A stretch of 36,666 bases of DNA, from contig CADCCP010000016.1 of NCBI GenBank assembly GCA_902800005.1, positions 1 to 36,666 on the forward strand, in the 5' to 3' direction. The translations under genes and the position numbers were made by a program. The notes under the pieces were generated by a model that saw only the letters and a program-made list of their open reading frames with translations, was not told where the DNA came from and searched no databases. This DNA is from an uncultured Ruminococcus sp. GTDB taxonomy: Bacteria > Bacillota > Clostridia > Oscillospirales > Acutalibacteraceae. Positions 8,034 to 14,728 of this stretch are shown here, piece by piece. How positions within the stretch are numbered: the stretch's first letter is position 1; each line of letters begins with the position of its first letter.

Positions 8034-9252
8034 AGTAAGAAAGAAATTTGTGCTGTATGCAGAGCTTTCGGTATTCATATTGCTGACAGTGCTGTTGTCC
8101 GTAATAAATGTTATCAATTTCACGATGGTCGCTGAGGATGCGGATCACATGACGGAGATGATCTCTCTTTCTTCGGGAAAGTTCTTTAAAGAGGAAACTC
8201 CTCCCGAAAATTCCGACAGCGTGGAAAGCAAAAAAGAACGTATGAAAAAATTTGGCATGATGGGACCTGATTCACCTGAGATGAGGGCTTCACTGAGATT
8301 CTTCACATACGCCTTTGACAAGAACGGCAGTGCCGAACTTATAGAATACAGAATGTCGGCACTTACTCAAAGTGATGCAATAGACCTTGCAAAAACTCTT
8401 GTAAAAGAGTCAACGGGCTGGACAAATCTCACATACAGGTATCGTGTCTACGAAAAGGACAAGAAGATATATGTCACGGTCATAGATCAATCCCGTGAAC
8501 TTCTGCCCTCTTACAGAACGCTTATCATATCTGCAATAGGTGAGTTGCTTGTATTGCTGATAAGCTACCTTGTGCTTGTGAAGGTGGGCAAGTCACTTTT
8601 CAAGCAGTTTGAAGAAGCCGACAGAAAACAAAAATATTTTATTGCCAATATCGAACAGGATTTCAAAATGCCCCTGACAGTAATAAGTGCCAATACAGAA
8701 GTGCTTGAAAGAAAGAACGGTTCTGATGAACAGACAAAAGCTATTGACAGACAGGTCAGAAAAATGACGGGATTGGTAAAAGATCTCGGTGCATTGGCGA
8801 TATTCGAGGAAAAAGACATGACGATAACCGATACAGACCTTTCGGCTGTCATGCGGGAGTTTACAGAAAATCAAAAGCAGGTTTTTGAAGCAAAAAATAT
8901 AGAGCTTACAGCGGATATAGCACCGGATATAACTCTTGAAGGCGATGAACAGGCTCTTAAAAAGATACTTTCGGAGCTTGCGGAAAATGCCTTGAGATAC
9001 TCCCTTACAAAAACGTCTTTCACTCTCAGAAAACAGGGAGACAGAATTATTATCTCACAAGCAAATGATACAGACCTGCCAAACGGCAGTGTTGACCAGA
9101 TATTTGACAGATTTACCACTCTCGCAAATGCCAAAGATAAAAATACCGCAGGTTTGGGACTGTCGTATGTCAAGGACATTGTGAAAGCCCATAACGGCAG
9201 AGTCTCTGCAAAAGTTGTCAACGGCATATTTACTGTTGAGATAGCACTGTAA
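8020..9252 (+). CDS. Sensor histidine kinase-like protein lacking the H-box His
   Basis: The 410-residue protein has transmembrane helices at about 12-34 and 167-188 around an external domain of about 130 residues, then a dimerisation helix and an HATPase domain. In a normal H-box (SHELKTPL) the histidine is autophosphorylated; here the segment reads IEQDFKMPLTVI, with Gln213 (CAG at 8656-8658) in its place and Ser and Glu also changed. The N-box (ELAENALRYS) and G2 box (TAGLGLSYV) look intact. The G1 region (ANDTDLPNGSVDQIFDRF) is degenerate, as in several Firmicutes kinases. ATP binding may persist, but autophosphorylation should not. The ATG overlaps the receiver gene, and the stop lies next to an AAGGAGG box for the following gene. 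Confidence 0.88.
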   Translation: MRLDKVRKKFVLYAELSVFILLTVLLSVINVINFTMVAEDADHMTEMISLSSGKFFKEETPPENSDSVESKKERMKKFGMMGPDSPEMRASLRFFTYAFDKNGSAELIEYRMSALTQSDAIDLAKTLVKESTGWTNLTYRYRVYEKDKKIYVTVIDQSRELLPSYRTLIISAIGELLVLLISYLVLVKVGKSLFKQFEEADRKQKYFIANIEQDFKMPLTVISANTEVLERKNGSDEQTKAIDRQVRKMTGLVKDLGALAIFEEKDMTITDTDLSAVMREFTENQKQVFEAKNIELTADIAPDITLEGDEQALKKILSELAENALRYSLTKTSFTLRKQGDRIIISQANDTDLPNGSVDQIFDRFTTLANAKDKNTAGLGLSYVKDIVKAHNGRVSAKVVNGIFTVEIAL

Positions 9253-9267
9253 AAGGAGGTGCAGAAA

Positions 9268-9981
9268 ATGGCAGTTGTTTCAAATCCAATAGTCGTTATG
9301 AAACGCTATGAAATGAAATACATCATGTCAGCCGAACAGACAGAGTATTTTAAAGAAAGCGTCAGGGACTACATGAAAATAGACAAGTTCGGACTTACTT
9401 CAATAGCATCTCTTTACTATGATACACCGAATTACAGACTTATCCGTACATCAGTAGAAAAACCGCCCTTCAAGGAAAAAATAAGGCTTCGTTCCTACGG
9501 CATCGCAACGGATACTTCACCTGTATTCCTCGAACTTAAACGCAAGGCTTACGGAATAGTTTATAAAAGGCGTGTGCAGTCAACTATCCCTCTTGTAAAG
9601 AAGTTTTTTGACGGCGAAGGCGATATATGTGCAGGCGGTCAGATAAACAAGGAAATAACAACTTTCCGTGACTACTATCAAACGCTTGTACCGGCGTGTA
9701 TGATAATTTATGACAGAGTGGCATATTTTCAGCCTGACGGAGATTTAAGACTGACCATTGACCACAACCCCCGTTACAGATATGAAGACCTCGATCTGAG
9801 AGTTTCAATGGACGGCAATTCCCTTTTAAAAGACGGTTACACGATACTTGAAGTAAAGGTACAGCAGGCTGTACCGCTGTGGCTGTCGGATATTCTGACA
9901 AAAGGCAAAATTTATAAAGGCAGTTTCTCTAAATACGGTGAGGCTTACAGACAGCAGCTTCTCCGTACAAGAAATCTATAA
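9268..9981 (+). CDS. VTC-domain polyphosphate polymerase-like protein
   Basis: This protein belongs to the VTC domain family of the triphosphate tunnel metalloenzyme fold; yeast Vtc4 uses it to make polyphosphate from ATP. Expected tunnel residues are visible: RYEMKYI (Arg13, Glu15, Lys17), KIRLRSYG (Arg73, Arg75), FLELKRK (Glu89, Lys91), KRR (100-102), YDRVAYF, LRLTIDH, ILEVKV and a C-terminal GSFSKYGEAYRQ. It has 237 residues and no membrane segment. ATG 9268 is chosen because AAGGAGG (9253-9259) is 8 bases upstream. The next gene, a DUF4956 membrane protein, is a frequent partner of bacterial VTC proteins. Catalysis in this bacterium is inferred, not shown. Confidence 0.86.
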   Translation: MAVVSNPIVVMKRYEMKYIMSAEQTEYFKESVRDYMKIDKFGLTSIASLYYDTPNYRLIRTSVEKPPFKEKIRLRSYGIATDTSPVFLELKRKAYGIVYKRRVQSTIPLVKKFFDGEGDICAGGQINKEITTFRDYYQTLVPACMIIYDRVAYFQPDGDLRLTIDHNPRYRYEDLDLRVSMDGNSLLKDGYTILEVKVQQAVPLWLSDILTKGKIYKGSFSKYGEAYRQQLLRTRNL

Positions 9982-9999
9982 AAGAAAGGAAAATCAATT

Positions 10000-10671
10000 A
10001 TGTTTGACTCTATCTTCACAACCTCACCCACAGCGGCTCAGTTTTTTATCATGGCACTTTCTGCCATCGTTTCGGGATTTATCTATTCATGGATAATGTC
10101 ATTTAAAATTCGTGCTAAAAAACGCTTTTTCATGGTAGCAGCGATAGTGCCGTTCATGGTGGCGGCAGTTATCGCATTCGTTAAGGGAAATATCGGTGCA
10201 GGCGTTGCGATAGGCGGTGCATTCAGTTTGATACGCTTCAGAAGTGCTCAGGGAAGTGCGGATGAAATTGCAGCTATACTCATTGCTATGGGTTCAGGCA
10301 TCGCTTTCGGTATGGGATATATAGGTTACGGCATAGTTATCCTTTTGGGAATGGCAGTCATATTCCTTATTCTCTCATTTCTGCCGATATTTGAACACAA
10401 GAGTATGTCTGAGGACAGACTTCTCAGAATAACCATACCTGAGTCTCTTGAATATTCAGGTGCATTCGATGACACTTTTGCACACTACCTTAAATCATAC
10501 GAAAATGCAGGCGTGAAAACTACCGGAATGGGTTCTATGTTCCGTCTGTCCTTCAAGATACAAATGAAAGATCCCTCTGAGGAAAAGGCTTTCATAGACG
10601 AGCTTCGCACAAAAAACGGCAATCTTGAAATAGCCGTTCTCCCCTACACAGAACCCCAGAATCAACTTTAA
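10000..10671 (+). CDS. DUF4956 integral membrane protein
   Basis: The 223-residue protein has about four hydrophobic segments (roughly 15-33, 43-61, 63-80, 95-128) and a C-terminal cytoplasmic domain of about 90 residues. The glycine-rich GNIGAGVAIGGAFSLIRFRS stretch is typical of DUF4956. No biochemical function is established for the family. Its recurrent pairing with VTC-domain proteins suggests it forms the membrane part of a polyphosphate synthesis, export or anchoring unit, by analogy with the membrane subunits of the yeast VTC complex; that analogy is inference. The start has an AAAGGA ribosome binding site, and the gene lies 18 bases after the VTC gene. Confidence 0.85.
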   Translation: MFDSIFTTSPTAAQFFIMALSAIVSGFIYSWIMSFKIRAKKRFFMVAAIVPFMVAAVIAFVKGNIGAGVAIGGAFSLIRFRSAQGSADEIAAILIAMGSGIAFGMGYIGYGIVILLGMAVIFLILSFLPIFEHKSMSEDRLLRITIPESLEYSGAFDDTFAHYLKSYENAGVKTTGMGSMFRLSFKIQMKDPSEEKAFIDELRTKNGNLEIAVLPYTEPQNQL

Positions 10672-10721
10672 ATCAATGTACGGTTATAAATGTTGACCTT
10701 AAAAGGAGATGAAATTTTATT

Positions 10722-12425
10722 ATGAAAAAGTTAACAGTGATATTTATGGCATTGGTGCTGTCGGTAACGGCTCTGACGGCTTGTTCGGATACATCGGGAC
10801 AAAGTTCTGTTTCATCTGATACGGCTGTTTCACAGACATCTGAAAATGAGAATTCCATGTTTGCGGACGGAGATTATAAAAATGTTGCAGATGAAGGCGA
10901 AAATGCCACTATAACTCTTTCGGGCGGAGAGGGTACTATATCCGATACGACAAGGGGCAGTTCGGGCAGTGAAGTCACCATCACTTCAAAAGGTACTTAC
11001 AGAGTGACGGGCAGTTCCGAAAATGTCACTATAAATATAGATGACGATACACAGTCGGGAAATATTTATCTTATACTTGATAATGTCACCATGAAGAATA
11101 CGGAAAATGCGTGTATCAATGTCAAGGCTTGCGATAAACTCATTATACAATGTGTCGGGGAAAATACTCTGACTTACAGCAGTACAGATACAAGTGCAAA
11201 AATTGACGGTGCTGTATATTCAAAAGATGATGTCACGATAAACGGTGACGGCACTTTGAACGTCACTTCAAATATGCATGGTATCGTGTGTAATGAAGAT
11301 ATGAAAGTGACGGGTGCAAAGCTGAATGTAACGGCTGAAAGTATAGGCATTAAAGCTGAAAACTCTTTCAAGATGGACGGCGGTACGGTTTCGGTGCAGT
11401 CGGGACATGACGGCATACAGCTTTCTAATAACGACAACAACAGTTATTTCTATATGTCGGACGGCACTCTCACCATAAATGCAGATTATGACGGTATTTC
11501 CGTCAAGGCAGGTGACGGCAGTACAACATTTACGGGATATGTCGAACTGGCAGGCGGTACGGCTGATATAATATCGGGCGGCGGCTCTGTAAATTCAAAG
11601 AGTGACACTTCCCAAAAGGGTATCAAATGTGACGGTGACATAAAATTAAGTGAAACAAAACTGACGGTATCAAGTGCAGATGACGCTGTTCACGGAAATG
11701 CAAATATAACTGTCGATTCCGGTGATATATCTCTTTCGTCAAGTGATGACGGCATGACCGCAAGCGGCACTATTACTGTCAATAACGGTACTCTGGATAT
11801 ATCAAAATCGTATGAGGGCATTGAAGCCGAAACTGTTATTATCAATGATGGAAAAGTATCTGTAATTTCAAGTGATGACGGTATAAATTCGGCAGGCGGC
11901 TCGGATACAAATGCAAATGATGAAAATATGTGGAGTGAGAGCAGCAGCGGAAATATCACGATAAACGGCGGATATATCTATGTAAATGCATCCGGTGACG
12001 GTCTGGACAGCAACGGTTCTATATATGTCACAGGCGGTACAACTATCGTGGAAGGCTCAACGACAGGCGGAAACGGTGCATTGGATAATGGTGACGGCAG
12101 AGATTGCGTGGCAAGTATCACAGGCGGTACGGTGCTTGCATTGGGTACAACGGATATGGCAGTAAATTTTGACACCGGTACACAATGTTCTGCACTCGTG
12201 GATATATCGGGTACGGGTGATACAGAAATAACTGTTGATGACGGCTCGGACTTCAAATTCACGGCAACAAAGAATTTTGCTTGTGCGGTGTACTCCTCTC
12301 CGAACATGACACAGGGCAATTCCTACACCCTCACCGCAGGCACGAATACAGCAACTCTTGATTTCTCATCAGACTTGTATTACAGTAACGTGCATAGCAT
12401 GGGCATAGGCGGTTTCGGAAGATAA
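10722..12425 (+). CDS. Beta-helix surface lipoprotein (DUF4353, carbohydrate-binding type)
   Basis: The 567-residue protein starts with a lipoprotein signal peptide ending in LTAC, with Cys21 as the lipidated residue, followed by a Ser/Thr-rich linker (about 22-55). The rest is built of short repeats in which motifs such as SSDDGMTASGTITVNNGTLDIS and NGGYIYVNASGDGLDSNG recur in degenerate form, as in right-handed parallel beta-helices of the DUF4353 family, often annotated as carbohydrate-binding. Asp-Gly motifs suggest calcium or turn positions. It should be tethered outside the membrane. It is the last gene of the receiver/kinase/VTC/DUF4956 operon, about 50 bases after DUF4956, and is followed by a strong terminator. 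Similar clusters elsewhere often carry a CotH kinase-like gene, which is absent here. Ligand unknown. Confidence 0.82.
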   Translation: MKKLTVIFMALVLSVTALTACSDTSGQSSVSSDTAVSQTSENENSMFADGDYKNVADEGENATITLSGGEGTISDTTRGSSGSEVTITSKGTYRVTGSSENVTINIDDDTQSGNIYLILDNVTMKNTENACINVKACDKLIIQCVGENTLTYSSTDTSAKIDGAVYSKDDVTINGDGTLNVTSNMHGIVCNEDMKVTGAKLNVTAESIGIKAENSFKMDGGTVSVQSGHDGIQLSNNDNNSYFYMSDGTLTINADYDGISVKAGDGSTTFTGYVELAGGTADIISGGGSVNSKSDTSQKGIKCDGDIKLSETKLTVSSADDAVHGNANITVDSGDISLSSSDDGMTASGTITVNNGTLDISKSYEGIEAETVIINDGKVSVISSDDGINSAGGSDTNANDENMWSESSSGNITINGGYIYVNASGDGLDSNGSIYVTGGTTIVEGSTTGGNGALDNGDGRDCVASITGGTVLALGTTDMAVNFDTGTQCSALVDISGTGDTEITVDDGSDFKFTATKNFACAVYSSPNMTQGNSYTLTAGTNTATLDFSSDLYYSNVHSMGIGGFGR

Positions 12426-12432
12426 AATAAAT

Positions 12433-12470
12433 GCAGTCGGTAAGTTTTTACCGACTGCTGATTTTTTTGG
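12433..12470 (+). terminator. Terminator ending the VTC/DUF4956 operon
   Basis: A perfect 11-bp stem (GCAGTCGGTAA at 12433-12443 with its complement at 12448-12458) has a GTTT loop and is followed by seven T. Confidence 0.92.
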
Positions 12471-12499
12471 TTGAAATAAAGCGGGTATTGTGTTAGAAT
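12471..12499 (+). promoter_or_regulatory. Promoter of the cohesin-like gene, TTGAAA-N17-TAGAAT
   Basis: TTGAAA (12471-12476) and TAGAAT (12494-12499) are 17 bases apart, with TGT immediately before the -10 box (extended -10). The transcript would begin near 12506, leaving only about 20 bases before the first ATG. Confidence 0.6.
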
Positions 12500-12525
12500 A
12501 GCAGAGTAGTGAAGTCACACTTTCT

Positions 12526-13164
12526 ATGCACATCGCTGATGATGTCAAACAAAATAAGGCTTTCAATATGTATCTTTCACTTAACAGTGATGTTGATATA
12601 GGTGCTTGCCGTATCAATATCTCTTATGATAAAGATAAGCTGGAACTCAAAAACATCTCACTCGAAGAAAAAAGCGAAGATGATGTTTTATATTACAACG
12701 ACAACGCAGGCAAGGCAGATATTATTTATATGCCTGAAGTCATGCAGGACATTGTGATACGCTTCAAACCGAAAGGCTCATTTGAGAAATATGACTTTGA
12801 GACATTCCTGTATGAAGTCTGTGACAAAGAGGGAAATTATTTGTATGCAGATACAGTATTCACATTTTCGCTGAATGTCATGAATGAAGTGTCTGAGACA
12901 TCGATGCCTGAAAAAAGCAGAGTAAAAACAGAAGTGTCTAAAAGTCACTCTCGGTCAGTCGAGATAGCCGCTGAAAGTTCAGAGGAAAGCGAATATTCGA
13001 GAGAATACCGTGTCATACACGTTGAGCAGTCCGCCGACCAGACAACTTTTCTCGTGTTTGCGGGGATAGTGATAATTTTTGTGGGGTGTCTGGCATTTGT
13101 CTACAAGAGGGGCTTTAAAGACGGCAAGGCTACCGAAAGAAAAATTGACAAAGGCGAAAAGTAA
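12526..13164 (+). CDS. Cohesin-like domain protein with C-terminal anchor, probably missing its 5' end
   Basis: The 212-residue protein has a cohesin-like beta-sandwich: FNMYLSLNSDVDIGACRINI, then SYDKDKLELKNISLE, YYNDNAGKADIIYM and DIVIRFKPKGSFEK (about 13-95). A Ser/Glu-rich linker follows (about 120-160), then one transmembrane helix (about 170-190) with a basic KRGFKDGK tail. Positive charge after the helix implies the N-terminal domain is outside, yet there is no signal peptide. The in-frame codons between a TAG (12499-12501) and the ATG read QSSEVTLS, which looks like protein sequence continuing upstream, and there is no clear ribosome binding site. It is probably a 5'-truncated gene, possibly a pseudogene. 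Cohesin identity is from pattern only. Confidence 0.6.
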   Translation: MHIADDVKQNKAFNMYLSLNSDVDIGACRINISYDKDKLELKNISLEEKSEDDVLYYNDNAGKADIIYMPEVMQDIVIRFKPKGSFEKYDFETFLYEVCDKEGNYLYADTVFTFSLNVMNEVSETSMPEKSRVKTEVSKSHSRSVEIAAESSEESEYSREYRVIHVEQSADQTTFLVFAGIVIIFVGCLAFVYKRGFKDGKATERKIDKGEK

Positions 13165-13167
13165 AAA

Positions 13168-13200
13168 GAGAGTGGAGTGTGAAGAGTTGAGAGTGGAGTT
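13168..13200 (+). repeat. Tandem 7-bp repeat, RAGAGTG family
   Basis: Units GAGAGTG, GAGTGTG, AAGAGTT, GAGAGTG and a partial GAG begin 3 bases after the stop codon of the cohesin-like gene and run toward the uracil-DNA glycosylase gene. Confidence 0.85.
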
Positions 13201-13252
13201 GAAAGCATGACAAAGACACTTCGCACTTTTTAAAAAAGGAGGACTTTTTTAT

Positions 13253-13846
13253 ATGTCAGAGAAAAATGAAGAATTTGCAAAACTGCGTGAAGAATGCCTG
13301 CAATGTAAGAAGTGCGGGCTTTGCAAGACAAGGACAAATGTTGTATTCGGAACGGGCGTGGACGATGCGGAAGTGATGTTTATAGGTGAAGGTCCCGGTG
13401 AAAACGAGGACTTGCAGGGAGAACCGTTTGTCGGACGAGGCGGACAGCTTTTGGATAAAATGCTTGCGGCAGTAGACCTTGACAGAAAAAAGAATATCTA
13501 TATTGCAAACATCGTGAAGTGCAGACCGCCTCAGAATCGTGATCCCCTGCCCGAAGAGCAGGATCAGTGTATCAAATGGCTTCGTGAGCAGTTCAAGGTG
13601 TTAAGACCGAAAATTATAGTATGTTTGGGAAGGATAGCTGCTGCAAAGATCATAAAGCCCGATTTCAAGATAATGAAAGAACATGGCGTTTTCTTTGAAA
13701 AGAACGGAGTTTTGATGATGGCGATACTTCACCCTGCGGCACTCCTCAGAAATCCGAACAACAAGCCCGCCGCTTTTGAGGATTTCCTGAAATTACAGGA
13801 AAAGATCAGGGAGGTCTGTGACCACACCTATACAAATGAGGAATGA
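13253..13846 (+). CDS. Type-4 uracil-DNA glycosylase (iron-sulfur)
   Basis: This enzyme removes uracil from DNA to start base excision repair. The family-4 signature is present: [18 protein letters not shown] with Cys18 and Cys21, [11 protein letters not shown] with Cys90, and Cys106 in DQCIKWL, the four expected 4Fe-4S ligands. The active-site motifs [20 protein letters not shown] and HPAALLRNP are intact. The 197-residue length is normal. The start has an AAAGGAGG box about 9 bases upstream. The last codons (Asn-Glu-Glu-stop) are encoded by two AATGAGR heptamers, so the C-terminus has been shaped by a repeat insertion or expansion. Confidence 0.93.
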   Translation: MSEKNEEFAKLREECLQCKKCGLCKTRTNVVFGTGVDDAEVMFIGEGPGENEDLQGEPFVGRGGQLLDKMLAAVDLDRKKNIYIANIVKCRPPQNRDPLPEEQDQCIKWLREQFKVLRPKIIVCLGRIAAAKIIKPDFKIMKEHGVFFEKNGVLMMAILHPAALLRNPNNKPAAFEDFLKLQEKIREVCDHTYTNEE

Positions 13847-13848
13847 GA
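13835..13848 (+). repeat. Two AATGAGR heptamers overlapping a stop codon
   Basis: AATGAGG (13835-13841) and AATGAGA (13842-13848) encode the terminal NEE-stop of the glycosylase. The same unit forms a longer tract at the alr/polA junction. Confidence 0.6.
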
Positions 13849-13937
13849 AATATTTTTTTGCAAATACTTCTTTACTTTTTTGTCAAACAGTTGTAAAATT
13901 ATTACAGAAATATTTTTAATGATTGGAGTAGATAAAA

Positions 13938-14498
13938 ATGAAAATCATGGTTGAGACATCTGCACGTCACGTTCACGTTACAAAGAGTACGCTTGCAACG
14001 CTTTTCGGTGAGGGTTATCAGCTTACCAACAAAAAAGACCTTTCACAGCCCGGTCAGTTTGCCTGTTTCGAGAAAGTTACGGTCGTAGGACCTAAGGGTG
14101 AATTGGTATGTTCCATACTCGGTCCGGAACGTCCCGACGATCAGGTAGAACTTTCATTTTCAGATGCACGCAAGATCGGCATAAACCCGCCTGTTAAAGA
14201 ATCGGGCGATGTAAAAGGTACACCCGGCTGTAAACTCGTAGGTCCTAAAGGTGAAGTTGAAATTGAATGCGGTGTCATGGTCGCAAAAAGGCATATACAT
14301 CTTGATCCCAAGACTGCCGAAGAATTCGGTCTCAAAGACAAGCAGGTTGTCAGTGTTAAGACAGGTAAAGACGGCAGAGAACTTATATTCGGTGATGTCG
14401 TAGTCAGAGTAAGTCCGAGATTTGCTCCTGCTATGCACATTGATACAGATGAATCTAATGCTGCCTGTGCCCCCGTTGAAGGAGAAATAATCGTTTAA
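13938..14498 (+). CDS. pduL: Phosphate propanoyltransferase / phosphotransacylase PduL
   Basis: PduL interconverts acyl-CoA and acyl-phosphate. Outside microcompartments it can replace Pta in acetate formation with acetate kinase. Two tandem PduL domains carry the zinc-binding histidines: SARHVHV (His11, His13) and AKRHIHL; the C-terminal APAMHIDTDESNA is the usual family ending. The 186 residues lack an N-terminal encapsulation helix, and no shell-protein genes are present, which favours a cytosolic fermentative role. A GGAG box is about 10 bases before the start. No acetate kinase gene lies in the window. Confidence 0.9.
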   Translation: MKIMVETSARHVHVTKSTLATLFGEGYQLTNKKDLSQPGQFACFEKVTVVGPKGELVCSILGPERPDDQVELSFSDARKIGINPPVKESGDVKGTPGCKLVGPKGEVEIECGVMVAKRHIHLDPKTAEEFGLKDKQVVSVKTGKDGRELIFGDVVVRVSPRFAPAMHIDTDESNAACAPVEGEIIV

Positions 14499-14627
14499 GC
14501 CTGAGAATAAAAGATCGTATCATCTTAAAACAAGATGTAAAAGTCGTGACTCCATTTAATTGCCGTGCATGGATCGAAGCAATTAGCGATGGGGCATTAC
14601 CGCAGGTAATTGAAAATCAACAAATAA
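14499..14627 (+). other. Start-less ORF remnant or structured 3' region after pduL
   Basis: Two readings are possible. One frame (from 14480 to the TGA near 14695) is open and from 14501 gives a protein-like stretch (LRIKDRIILKQDVKVVTPFN, then CRAWIEAISDGALPQVIENQ) but has no ATG, GTG or TTG before an upstream TGA, except an internal GTG. The same DNA holds three simple hairpins: CATCTT/AAGATG (14521-14537), TAATTGC/GCAATTA (14557-14585) and ATTACC/GGTAAT (14596-14610), followed by the terminator. It could be a decayed gene fragment or a structured 3' UTR or small RNA. No family is recognised. Confidence 0.35.
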
Positions 14628-14666
14628 AAAAACCGAACTGTTTTTTTAAAATGCAGTTCGGTTTTT
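14628..14666. terminator. Bidirectional terminator between pduL and the dehydratase gene
   Basis: A 13-bp stem (AAAAACCGAACTG at 14628-14640 with its complement at 14654-14666) has a 13-base loop. It is flanked by A and T runs so that either strand ends in a T tract, as suits two convergent genes. Confidence 0.85.
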
Positions 14667-14728
14667 GTTTTTCATGAGATCACTTGTTTTAGAAAAATGT
14701 ACTTGCAGTTATCAATAATTGCACATTG

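Noticed and set aside
14499-14670. SRP RNA, 6S RNA or tmRNA after pduL
   Set aside because: None of the conserved motifs of these RNAs was recognised; only simple hairpins and a terminator are present.
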